A DNA stretch of 64,000 bases from JAJDYQ01 sp965214035 (GTDB taxonomy: Bacteria; Pseudomonadota; Gammaproteobacteria; JAJDYQ01). This document shows, piece after piece, positions 9,718 through 17,007 of the stretch. The notes beneath the pieces are model-generated. The model made no database searches, was not told where the DNA came from, and saw only the letters and a list, made by a program, of their open reading frames with translations. The stretch is from positions 1,116,001 through 1,180,000 of the forward strand of contig OZ243932.1 of NCBI GenBank assembly GCA_965214035.1. The letters are read 5' to 3'. Each line of letters opens with the position of its first letter. Position 1 is the stretch's first letter. Position numbers and translations under genes: made by a program.

Positions 9718-9893
9718 TGTTCAGCAACAGCAGGGAATTGATGGCATGGCTGTGCCCCGCCATGCGCAGAACCGGTATCCGCAACGGCACGGTGACTCAT
9801 CCATTGCATCACCTTGCAGGCACGGTGGAGTATGGCGGTGAACCTGCCGCCGGATTCAGACTGACCGGTTTTCATAGCCCGATTCCTATTCAT
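9600..9893 (-). CDS. Leader reading frame into the C tract, out of frame with the surface protein at this tract length
   Basis: The ATG at 9893 has a strong Shine-Dalgarno (GGGAGGG, about six bases upstream). It opens a 97-residue frame beginning MNRNRAMKTGQSESGG, runs through the C tract as prolines and stops at 9600-9602. The stop overlaps an ATG of the giant frame as ATGA (9600-9603), an arrangement that permits translational coupling. If the tract changed by +1 or -2 C, the same start would read straight into the surface protein and give it an N-terminal extension. The segment GGRFTAILHRACK resembles MRRFMAMLSRAAG of the downstream start, perhaps an old duplication. I do not recognise a function for the short peptide; it is most likely the translation-initiation part of the surface gene. 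Confidence 0.55.
   Translation of the reverse strand: MNRNRAMKTGQSESGGRFTAILHRACKVMQWMSHRAVADTGSAHGGAQPCHQFPAVAEHWLPSANSHPLNQPLFVSRWPLSPPPPPPPPLKWWGNRP
9626..9650 (-). repeat. Homopolymeric C25 tract (G25 on + strand) at the 5' end of the surface protein gene
   Basis: Twenty-five uninterrupted G on the plus strand, read as C on the coding strand, lie 22 bases before the codon at 9603 and about 240 bases after the Shine-Dalgarno-preceded ATG at 9893. Tracts like this slip during replication and switch surface genes on and off in other bacteria. Here the ATG at 9893 would join the giant frame with one extra C or two fewer (26 or 23). The counted length may itself be a consensus of a mixed population or an assembly error. 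Confidence 0.9.
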
Positions 9894-9966
9894 TATACTG
9901 CCCTCCCTTTTCAAATAGACGATTTGCAGACAGTATAACCCGCCTCCTGCCTGCACACAATAACCC

Positions 9967-9997
9967 ATTGTAAAACAGCTCTATATGGCATTGTCAA
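9967..9997 (-). promoter_or_regulatory. Candidate sigma-70 promoter for the surface protein
   Basis: On the minus strand a perfect TTGACA (9992-9997) is followed after 17 bases by TTTACA (9969-9974), or after 19 bases by TACAAT (9967-9972). Transcription would begin near 9960, about 65 bases before the ATG at 9893. The rest of the roughly 315-base gap up to thiS (9894-10209) shows no gene and no thiamine riboswitch. Confidence 0.45.
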
Positions 9998-10209
9998 GCC
10001 ATTTAACACCCAGTTTAGCATCAATTTCCGATATTGACCCTGAAATCTGTTGATTCGGCCGGTTTTGCCGTATTCATCGAGGCTGACAGGACCTGTTTTC
10101 GGGGCTATCGGGCCGGTTTTCCCTGTTTGTCGGCCATTTTGTCAGCCTGCCCTCTTCCCTGCTTCTGCCCTGTTGGTTTAGAATGGCATTTTTTACGGTC
10201 GATTGTCTT

Positions 10210-10410
10210 ATGAATATAGTCTTGAACGGTGAATTGTGCCGGCTTGATGACGGTTGTACCCTGCAGCGATTGGCTGAGCAGCAGGGTCTGTTCCGCGAGA
10301 GATTCGCTGTTGAGGTCAATCTTTGTATCGTTCCGCGCAGCCGGCTGGCAGCTTATCCGTTGTGTGAGGGTGATCGGGTGGAGATTGTTCGCGCCGTTGG
10401 TGGCGGCTGA
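10210..10410 (+). CDS. thiS: Sulfur carrier protein ThiS
   Basis: Small ubiquitin-like protein (66 aa) whose C-terminal thiocarboxylate donates sulfur for the thiazole ring of thiamine. It begins MNIVLNGE and ends VGGG; the terminal Gly-Gly is the site adenylated and thiolated in the family. The ATG at 10210 is chosen because it gives the usual ThiS length and N-terminus; an in-frame ATG at 10183 would add nine atypical residues. thiG follows 23 bases later, so the two are co-transcribed. Confidence 0.9.
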   Translation: MNIVLNGELCRLDDGCTLQRLAEQQGLFRERFAVEVNLCIVPRSRLAAYPLCEGDRVEIVRAVGGG

Positions 10411-10433
10411 GCATGGTTATGGAGGCTGGTGTT

Positions 10434-11222
10434 ATGGGTACAGATTCGTTCAAGGTCGGGGAGCGTGTGTTTTCGTCCCGCCTGTTGGTCGGTACCGGCA
10501 AGTATCGGGATTTAACGGAGACCCGGCTGGCTGTCGAGGCGAGTGGTGCCGAGGTTGTCACTGTGGCGGTGCGTCGCAGTAATATCGGGCAGTCGGCGGA
10601 TGAGCCGAGTCTGCTGGATGTGATCCGGCCGGATATTTATACCATTCTTCCCAATACTGCCGGCTGTTTTTCGACCGAGGAGGCGGTGCGTACCTGCCGT
10701 CTGGCACGGGAGTTGCTCGACGGTCACGATCTGGTCAAGCTGGAGGTGCTGGGTGATGAGAAAACTCTTTTCCCGGATGTTGCGGCTACTCTTGAGGCTG
10801 CGGAGCTGCTGGTGCGGGACGGCTTTCAGGTGATGGTTTATACCAGCGATGATCCGATCATCGCCAGACATCTGGAGGAGTCGGGTTGTGTCGCGGTGAT
10901 GCCGCTGGCCGCTCCTATCGGGTCCGGACTCGGTATCCGTAATCCTTATAATCTGCTGGAAATTATCGATAATGCCGGGGTGCCGGTTATCGTTGATGCC
11001 GGCGTCGGTACGGCTTCCGATGCGGCAGTTGCTATGGAGCTGGGCTGCGACGCTGTATTGATGAATACCGCTATCGCAGCCGCCCGTCATCCGGCGCTGA
11101 TGGCTTCGGCCATGAAGAAAGGTGTCGAGGCGGGCCGTGAGGCGTTTCTGGCGGGTCGTATGCCACGTAAGCGTTACGCTTCTGCTTCTTCTCCTGTTGA
11201 CGGTGCGTTTTTTCAGGCATGA
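10434..11222 (+). CDS. thiG: Thiazole synthase ThiG
   Basis: TIM-barrel enzyme that condenses deoxyxylulose phosphate, dehydroglycine and ThiS-thiocarboxylate into the thiazole phosphate of thiamine. Family marks are LVGTGKY near the start, AEVVTVAVRR, PNTAGC, KLEVLGD, MPLAAPIGSG(L)G, PVIVDAGVGTASDAA and the LMNTAIA motif. The ATG at 10434 is preferred over 10413 because GGAGG at 10421-10425 sits eight bases upstream and the N-terminus (MGTDSFKVGER) then matches family length (262 aa). The stop overlaps the trmB start as ATGA. No other thi genes and no TPP riboswitch are seen nearby. Confidence 0.93.
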   Translation: MGTDSFKVGERVFSSRLLVGTGKYRDLTETRLAVEASGAEVVTVAVRRSNIGQSADEPSLLDVIRPDIYTILPNTAGCFSTEEAVRTCRLARELLDGHDLVKLEVLGDEKTLFPDVAATLEAAELLVRDGFQVMVYTSDDPIIARHLEESGCVAVMPLAAPIGSGLGIRNPYNLLEIIDNAGVPVIVDAGVGTASDAAVAMELGCDAVLMNTAIAAARHPALMASAMKKGVEAGREAFLAGRMPRKRYASASSPVDGAFFQA

Positions 11223-11926
11223 CCTGGTCCCTGTCGGGGGTTACTGGCAGTGGCCACCGGGCCGGTTGTCGGTCTGTTCGGAGTTTTGTGCGCCGTGATG
11301 GCCGGTTGACTGTTGCCCAGCGACGTGCGCTGGATGAGCTGTTGCCCCGGTATGCCATCGATCATTCTGCCGGCGTGCTGAATCTGGCCGGACTTTTTGG
11401 CAATTTTCATCCGGTTGTTGTCGAGATCGGGTTCGGCAGTGGCAGTCTGCTGGCCTGGCAGGCACGGCATCATGCCGAGGTCAATTTTATCGGTATCGAG
11501 GTTTATCGTCCGGGAGTCGGGCATTTGCTGCGGTTGCTGGATGAGCAGGATAGCCGCAATGTAAGGATTTTTTGTCTGGATGCCATGGATGTGCTGGAAA
11601 ATCATATTCCACCTCGTTCACTTTTTGCGCTGTGGCTGTTTTTTCCCGATCCATGGCCCAAGAAAAGGCATCATAAGCGGCGTATCGTCAGCCCGGAATT
11701 TGTTGAGCGGGTGGCCGGGCTGTTGTTGCCGGACGGGGTGTTGCATATCGCTACGGACTGGTCGGATTATGCCCGACATATTGAGGCGGTGGTTGTGGCT
11801 GATGGCAGGTTTGTAACGGTCAGCGATCGGACGGGGTATCCGTTTGTCCGTCCACAGACCCGCTTTGAGCGACGAGGGTTACGCAGAGGTTATACTATCC
11901 ATGATTTGCTTTATCGCCTGTCGTAG
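11219..11926 (+). CDS. trmB: tRNA (guanine-N7-)-methyltransferase TrmB
   Basis: Methylates G46 in the variable loop of tRNAs using S-adenosylmethionine. The AdoMet site is visible as VVVEIGFGSG, then GIEVYRPGVGHLL, and the family signature FPDPWPKKRHHKRR with the catalytic Asp region; the C-terminal RFERRGLRRGY also fits. At 235 aa it has normal length. It overlaps thiG by four bases (ATGA), a pairing (thiS-thiG-trmB) common in gammaproteobacteria. Confidence 0.95.
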   Translation: MTWSLSGVTGSGHRAGCRSVRSFVRRDGRLTVAQRRALDELLPRYAIDHSAGVLNLAGLFGNFHPVVVEIGFGSGSLLAWQARHHAEVNFIGIEVYRPGVGHLLRLLDEQDSRNVRIFCLDAMDVLENHIPPRSLFALWLFFPDPWPKKRHHKRRIVSPEFVERVAGLLLPDGVLHIATDWSDYARHIEAVVVADGRFVTVSDRTGYPFVRPQTRFERRGLRRGYTIHDLLYRLS

Positions 11927-12041
11927 ATTGACGATTTGCCGGAGCTGGCAGCGGGCGGAGGTATGGCGGACCGACCACTATTGGTTTGGTCGCCTGCTTT
12001 TGGGCGCTTTATGATCTGCACTGGTTTAATCGGGAGCTTTT

Positions 12042-13166
12042 ATGTCTAATATCGTTATCGTCGGTTCCGGGTTCGCCGCCTGTACGGCTGTCCGCACGTT
12101 GAGAAAAAACGGCTTCCATGACTGTATTAAAATGATCTCGCCCAAGGCCGAGTTGTTTTATTATCCCAGTCTTATCCGGGTCGCCGATGGCGGCCGCAAG
12201 GAGGCCGATCTGCGGGTTTGTCTGGATGGCTTTTGCAGGCGACATGGCATCAATCATGTGGCGGCTTCCGTTACCGGGCTGGACAGTCATAACAGGGCCC
12301 TGGATACCAGCCTGGGCAAGCTGGAATACGACTATCTGCTTATCGCCAGTGGCGGGCGCTATATCAGAAAGTTGCCCGGCCTGGAGCTTGCCCATATCGC
12401 CTGCGCAGGCTGGCAGGAGACGAATAGCTGGGCACAAAAATTAAATTCCATGTCGTCCGGCAGCCTTGCCTTTGGCTTTGCCGGTAATCCGAATGAGCCT
12501 TCTGCCATGCGCGGCGGTCCTGTCTTCGAGTTTTTGTTCGGCACGGATACGTTGTTGAGGCGGCAGGGTCGGCGCAACAGGTTTGAGCTGCATTTTTTCT
12601 CTCCTGCCAAAAAGCCAGGGGCCAGAATGGGGGATAAGGCCGTCGAGCGCATACTGGGTGAAATGCAGCGTCGCCATATCACGATTCATGCAGGCCATAA
12701 AATGAAGCGGTTCGAGGCCGGCAGGGTTGTTACCGACGGCGAGGAGTTTGCCGGTGATCTGATATTGTTTGTGCCGGGTATGACTGGCCCGGACTGGGCA
12801 TCGAACAGCGGATTGACTCTGTCAGCAGGTGGCTTTTTTCAGGCTACGGAGCATTGCAGGGTGGCCGGCAGCGAGCGTGTCTATGTCGCTGGTGATGCCG
12901 GGAGTTTCCCCGGCCCGGACTGGAAACCAAAACAGGCGCATATGGCTGATTTACAGGCTGAGGCAGCGGCTAAAAATATACTGAATCAGATTGCCGGTCG
13001 TGAAGATGATCATACGTTCAAAACCGAGTTGATTTGTATTATTGATACGCTGGATACCGGCACCATGGTGTACAGGGATTGTCAGCGCATGTTTCAGATT
13101 AAGGCCAGACCATTTCACTGGGCCAAGTCCTGGTTTGAGTGGCGTTATCTGCGTCCCTATCGGTAG
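12042..13166 (+). CDS. Sulfide:quinone oxidoreductase-like FAD flavoprotein
   Basis: 374 aa with an N-terminal FAD-binding Rossmann motif (IVIVGSGFAACTA), a second dinucleotide segment near residues 100-107 (IASGGRYI), the late FAD motif VYVAGDAGSF, and the C-terminal HWAKSWFEWRYL typical of the SQR/flavocytochrome c sulfide dehydrogenase group. Of the three redox cysteines of classical SQR, equivalents appear to be present at Cys121 and Cys332. The middle one, normally in a C-x-G-P-x-Y-E context, is absent: the matching segment reads SAMRGGPVFEF. Sulfide oxidation by the classical route is therefore doubtful; it may be a sulfur-compound or NAD(P)H:quinone oxidoreductase, probably membrane-associated. 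A cytochrome c gene follows about 170 bases downstream on the same strand and could be its electron partner. Confidence 0.75.
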   Translation: MSNIVIVGSGFAACTAVRTLRKNGFHDCIKMISPKAELFYYPSLIRVADGGRKEADLRVCLDGFCRRHGINHVAASVTGLDSHNRALDTSLGKLEYDYLLIASGGRYIRKLPGLELAHIACAGWQETNSWAQKLNSMSSGSLAFGFAGNPNEPSAMRGGPVFEFLFGTDTLLRRQGRRNRFELHFFSPAKKPGARMGDKAVERILGEMQRRHITIHAGHKMKRFEAGRVVTDGEEFAGDLILFVPGMTGPDWASNSGLTLSAGGFFQATEHCRVAGSERVYVAGDAGSFPGPDWKPKQAHMADLQAEAAAKNILNQIAGREDDHTFKTELICIIDTLDTGTMVYRDCQRMFQIKARPFHWAKSWFEWRYLRPYR

Positions 13167-13337
13167 CTGTCTCTGTGGCATCAGTGGCTGCCCCTTGCCG
13201 CTGCAGGTTGATGTGGGTAAGGTTGTTTGTGCGCCTTTGATTGGTTTTTTTATTATAATATGCGCGGTTTTTTTAGATGAGTCGCTTTTAATCCGGTGCT
13301 CTTCTATATCTTTCGACATGTATCTGGAGATTCTAAA

Positions 13338-13658
13338 ATGAAAGTCGTTTATTTTGCCGTTGTCGCCGCAGCCATGACCGCTGCCACCTGCCCTGCCTTG
13401 GCCGCCGATGCGGATGCCGGTCAGGCTGCCTTTAATACCAAGGGCTGTGTCGGCTGTCACGGCGTCGCCGGTAGTAGCCCGATCCCGGCTAATCCTCCCA
13501 ATCCGGCTCTGAATGGCAAGGGCGCTGACTATATCAAGCAGGCTTTGACGGATTACAAGTCCGGTGCAAAGCAGAATGCCACCATGAATGCCATGGCAGG
13601 TCTGTTGAGCGACGAGGATATTGATAACGTTGCAGCCTATCTGGGCGCCCAAGAGTAG
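13338..13658 (+). CDS. Periplasmic class I cytochrome c, single heme
   Basis: 106 aa. A signal peptide (MKVVYFAVVAAAMTAATCPALA, cut near ALAADA) is followed by the heme attachment motif CVGCH and a distal methionine in the MNAMAGLLSDEDI segment, then DNVAAYLGAQE. This is the layout of cytochrome c553/c4-half type electron carriers. The ATG at 13338 is supported by GGAG seven bases upstream. It lies downstream of the SQR-like flavoprotein and is followed by a strong terminator, so it ends this plus-strand block. Confidence 0.88.
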   Translation: MKVVYFAVVAAAMTAATCPALAADADAGQAAFNTKGCVGCHGVAGSSPIPANPPNPALNGKGADYIKQALTDYKSGAKQNATMNAMAGLLSDEDIDNVAAYLGAQE

Positions 13659-13696
13659 GAATATCGGTAATCATGCTGCTGCGGCAGGTTGAGAAG

Positions 13697-13728
13697 AGCC
13701 GGCAGGTGTTTTCTGCCGGCTTTTTTTA
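13697..13728 (+). terminator. Rho-independent terminator after the cytochrome c gene
   Basis: Perfect nine-base stem AGCCGGCAG/CTGCCGGCT with a seven-base loop (GTGTTTT), directly followed by an uninterrupted T run. It starts 38 bases past the cytochrome stop codon. Confidence 0.92.
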
Positions 13729-13794
13729 TTGCCAGCCCTGATAACGGATCCGTTCGGAAGACAGGGCAGGGATGGCATCATTCCAGAAACGCCG

Positions 13795-14055
13795 CTAAAA
13801 CTTTTTCTTGGGGGCAAAGTGGCCACGTTCACCAGAATCCTGGTCCACTATCCTGTCTGTTTCTATGGCCAGTTCTATCGCCATTTCAATCGCCTTTCTC
13901 AGGGCACTCTTCTGGTTTTTTTCGGTTACTTTTCCGGTACCTACCATCTGGGCGAATATCTGCGTCGCGGACTGGTAGATGACGGTGGGAATTACCAGAT
14001 CGCTGCGCGCAACCCTGATTCTCGTCATTTCAGACATATTACGCATGTCAGCCAT
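13795..14055 (-). CDS. Hypothetical small protein, 86 aa
   Basis: I do not recognise the family. The frame begins MADMRNMSEMTRIRVARSDL after a clear Shine-Dalgarno (AGGAG, about seven bases upstream) and ends in a basic tail (FAPKKKF). There is no signal peptide or membrane segment; the middle (ALRKAIEMAIELAIETD) is predicted helical with regular Ile/Ala/Leu spacing. It follows the GMC oxidoreductase gene on the same strand after about 105 bases, so it could be the last gene of that operon or have its own promoter. The plus strand opposite shows no better frame. Confidence 0.6.
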   Translation of the reverse strand: MADMRNMSEMTRIRVARSDLVIPTVIYQSATQIFAQMVGTGKVTEKNQKSALRKAIEMAIELAIETDRIVDQDSGERGHFAPKKKF

Positions 14056-14160
14056 TATGTTCTCCTGCTTTGCTCGATACGGTAGTGATTACAGCATTAC
14101 TATTTTATCATTGCTCCAGTTATTGCATAGAGATATTTGCCATTCATTGCCGAGATCAGC

Positions 14161-15762
14161 CTAACGGTTGTCCGCTTTAATCATATCACTTGCCTTTTCT
14201 GCAATCATAATGGTCGGGGCATTGGTATTGCCCGATGTGATCTGCGGCATAATGGATGCGTCTGCAATACGCAGGTTTTCTATTCCATAGACCCTGAGTC
14301 TTTCATCTACGACGCTTGTGCCATCATCTGTTCCCATTTTACAGGTACCAACAGGATGGTAGATGGTCTGGCTGTAGTTTTTTGCCGCCTCCAGCAGTTC
14401 GTCATCGCTCTGGTAGTCTTTGCCCGGAATGTATTCTTCTGTAATCGCTTCTTTTAACGGCGAGCTGTTGGCAATTTTACGCGCCACTTTTATAGCACCA
14501 ATGGCGGTCTTTCTGTCTTTTTCCGTAGAAAGATAGTTGGGAATTATGTCCGGCTTTTCCAGATAGTCGTTGCTTTTTATGGCAATGCTGCCTCTACTCT
14601 CCGGACGCAGGATGCACACCGAGGAGGTAAAGGCTGAAAATGGATGTACTCCATCTCCCGGCTTGTCTGCACTCAGGGGTTGCATGTGAAATTGAATGTC
14701 AGAGCGCGAACCGTCCAGTTCGGTATTGGTAAAGGCATAAACCTGGCTGGCACTCAGGGTAAGCGGGCCCGTTCTGAATAATATGTACTGCATACCCACC
14801 AGGGCCCTTTTCCACCAGCGGTTCAGCTCGTCGTTCAATGTGTTTTCTCTGGTTTTATAGACCAGCCGAATTTGCAGATGGTCCTGCAGGTTTTGCCCAA
14901 CCGCCGGGTTGTCGTACTCTGACTTGATATTGTGTGCGACAAGTAATTTTTTATCGCCAATACCCGATAGCTGTAATAACTTTGGCGAGTTGATCGCACC
15001 GGCGCTCAGTATTGTTTCCAGAGCTGCGCGGGCTTCTCGCTCTCTGCCATTATGCATGTATTGTACGCCAATCGCTTTTTTGTCCTTTATTATAATTTTT
15101 GTGACGTTTGCCCCACAAATAATGGTGAGATTTTTTCGGTGCTTGACGGGGTGTAAAAATGCCTTCGCGCTGCTGTAGCGGAAGCCTTTGTAGGCAGTCT
15201 GCTGGAAATAGCCTACTCCCTGCTGTTGTCTGCCATTGCAGTCATTGTTCAGCGGTATGCCAGCAGCAACGCTGGCCTTGATGAATTTGTCGGCGATGGG
15301 CCGCCTCAGACGCAGCTTCGAAACTCGCAGCTCACCACTGCCACCGTGATATTCGCTTTTACCTTCTTCATTGTTTTCTGACTTTATGAAATACGGCAGA
15401 ATGTCATTATAACTCCAGCCCTTGTTGCCCAGCGCTTCCCAGTTGTCGTAGTCGTGTTTGTCACCGCGAATGTACAATAGGCCGTTGAGTGAGCTGGATC
15501 CCCCCAGAACCCTGCCTCTTGGCCATTCAATAGATCGGTTGTTTATACCTTTGTCTTTATTGGTTTTGTACATCCAGTCGAACTGTGGATTGTGCATGGT
15601 TTTGAAGTAACCTACCGGTATGTGTATCCAGGGGCTGTTGTCCCTGCCACCTGCCTCCAGTATCAGCACTTTTTTGCTGCTGTCTTCCGAAAGTCTGTTG
15701 GCCAGTACGCATCCGGCCGAACCGGCACCGATAATAATGTAATCGTAATGGTCGCTGCCCAT
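14161..15762 (-). CDS. GMC-family FAD oxidoreductase (choline/alcohol dehydrogenase-like)
   Basis: 533 aa flavoprotein that oxidises an alcohol to the aldehyde. The N-terminus carries the FAD-binding motif DYIIIGAGSAGCVLANRL, followed by the GMC signature near residues 80-100 (RGRVLGGSSSLNGLLYIRG) and the second signature (GAINSPKLLQLSGIG). The C-terminal catalytic region has YHPVGTCKMG with the active-site His and a second His replaced by Asn in the SGNTNAPTIMIAEKA segment, as in many family members. It resembles BetA-type enzymes, but GMC substrates cannot be read from sequence. It starts six bases after the stop of the PLP enzyme gene and is the end of the TRAP operon, so its alcohol substrate is probably what the transporter imports or a product of it. 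Confidence 0.88.
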   Translation of the reverse strand: MGSDHYDYIIIGAGSAGCVLANRLSEDSSKKVLILEAGGRDNSPWIHIPVGYFKTMHNPQFDWMYKTNKDKGINNRSIEWPRGRVLGGSSSLNGLLYIRGDKHDYDNWEALGNKGWSYNDILPYFIKSENNEEGKSEYHGGSGELRVSKLRLRRPIADKFIKASVAAGIPLNNDCNGRQQQGVGYFQQTAYKGFRYSSAKAFLHPVKHRKNLTIICGANVTKIIIKDKKAIGVQYMHNGREREARAALETILSAGAINSPKLLQLSGIGDKKLLVAHNIKSEYDNPAVGQNLQDHLQIRLVYKTRENTLNDELNRWWKRALVGMQYILFRTGPLTLSASQVYAFTNTELDGSRSDIQFHMQPLSADKPGDGVHPFSAFTSSVCILRPESRGSIAIKSNDYLEKPDIIPNYLSTEKDRKTAIGAIKVARKIANSSPLKEAITEEYIPGKDYQSDDELLEAAKNYSQTIYHPVGTCKMGTDDGTSVVDERLRVYGIENLRIADASIMPQITSGNTNAPTIMIAEKASDMIKADNR

Positions 15763-15768
15763 GCCGGC

Positions 15769-16995
15769 CTAAAATCTGTCGTAGTCAATCGCGCCACGAT
15801 CCAGGCGTTTGAATGATGAGGTCATGGGGTATTTCAAACCGGTAGCGCAATTATACAGGACCGCGGTGTCACTTTTATCAATCCAGCCCTTTTCAAGCGC
15901 AATTTTGCATGCTACCGCTGTTGCTGCTCCTTCCGGGCAGAGAAGCAGGCCGTCTTTGTCGGCAATGTCATCTCTCATTCTCATAATGTCGTCATCGCTA
16001 ACGGATACCGCAAAACCATCTGATTCATTGACAGCCTGTAAAATTAAAAAGTCTCCGATGGCAACAGGCACGCGAATACCGGCAGCAACCGTTTGGGCAT
16101 TCTCCCAAGGGGCCGCAGTGGTCTGTTTGTTTTCCCAGGCCCTGACGATGGGAGCACAGGTCTTTGCCTGTACGACAACCATTCTTGGTAATTTGCCACT
16201 TATCCAGCCCATGGCTTTCAGCTCGTGAAATGCCTTCCACATGCCTATCATTCCGGTACCGCCACCAGTCGGATAGAAAATAACGTCCGGCAGTTGCCAG
16301 CCCATTTGTTCAGCAAGTTCCATACCCATCGTTTTCTTGCCTTCAATGCGGTATGGTTCTTTCAATGTCGATACATCGAACCAGCCTACAGCTTCTTTGC
16401 CCTCGCCGACTATCCTGCCACAGTCATTTATCAATCCATCTATCAGATAAACATCGCCACCCTGTTGTTTGATTTCTGCAACGTTTACTGTCGGTGTATC
16501 ATCTGGACAGAATACCGTTGTCTTTATGCCGGCATGGGTCGCATAGGCCGCCATGGCAGCACCCGCATTGCCATTGGTCGGTATGGCCAGATGCTTAATA
16601 CCGAGCTCTTTGGCCATGGATACCGCCAGACATAAACCCCTGGCCTTAAATGAGCCGGTGGGTAGCCGGCCTTCGTCTTTTACGATTATCTTGCCATTTG
16701 ATGCTCCCAGAACCTCGCTGGATCGGTTCAGGGGAATAAGGGGGGTAATAACCTCTCCCAGTGAAATCTGATTTTCGCTTTTTGTGACTGGCAAAAAGTT
16801 TTCGTATCGCCAAAATCCGTTTTTACTGCTGGCTTTGATTGTCTGCTTGCTGACATGCTTTGCCAGTGCCTCCAGGTCATATTTGACCAGCAGGGGCTTG
16901 CCCGCCTCGGACAAGGTGTGAATTGTATCTTTCTCGTATTTTTTGCCGGTCAACGAGCATTCCAGGTGAGTCACAAAAGTGTTTATTTCTGTCAT
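15769..16995 (-). CDS. Threonine synthase-like PLP-dependent enzyme
   Basis: 408 aa, fold-type II pyridoxal phosphate enzyme of the threonine synthase/cysteate synthase group. The PLP lysine lies in GSFKARGL, the phosphate-binding loop is PTGGGTGMIG, and the N-terminus has a short domain with THLECSLTGKKY. Biosynthetic threonine synthase usually sits with hom and thrB; here it lies in a TRAP transporter operon, 12 bases after dctM and 6 before the GMC gene. A catabolic lyase or synthase acting on an imported hydroxy or sulfo amino acid is therefore more likely (inference). Cysteate synthase, a known paralogue, is one option but cannot be decided here. Confidence 0.75.
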   Translation of the reverse strand: MTEINTFVTHLECSLTGKKYEKDTIHTLSEAGKPLLVKYDLEALAKHVSKQTIKASSKNGFWRYENFLPVTKSENQISLGEVITPLIPLNRSSEVLGASNGKIIVKDEGRLPTGSFKARGLCLAVSMAKELGIKHLAIPTNGNAGAAMAAYATHAGIKTTVFCPDDTPTVNVAEIKQQGGDVYLIDGLINDCGRIVGEGKEAVGWFDVSTLKEPYRIEGKKTMGMELAEQMGWQLPDVIFYPTGGGTGMIGMWKAFHELKAMGWISGKLPRMVVVQAKTCAPIVRAWENKQTTAAPWENAQTVAAGIRVPVAIGDFLILQAVNESDGFAVSVSDDDIMRMRDDIADKDGLLLCPEGAATAVACKIALEKGWIDKSDTAVLYNCATGLKYPMTSSFKRLDRGAIDYDRF

Positions 16996-17007
16996 TTTCG
17001 TTCCTTG

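Noticed and set aside
10020..10209. Thiamine pyrophosphate riboswitch upstream of thiS
   Set aside because: None of the conserved riboswitch boxes (CTGAGA and the ACCTGA-type core) is present.
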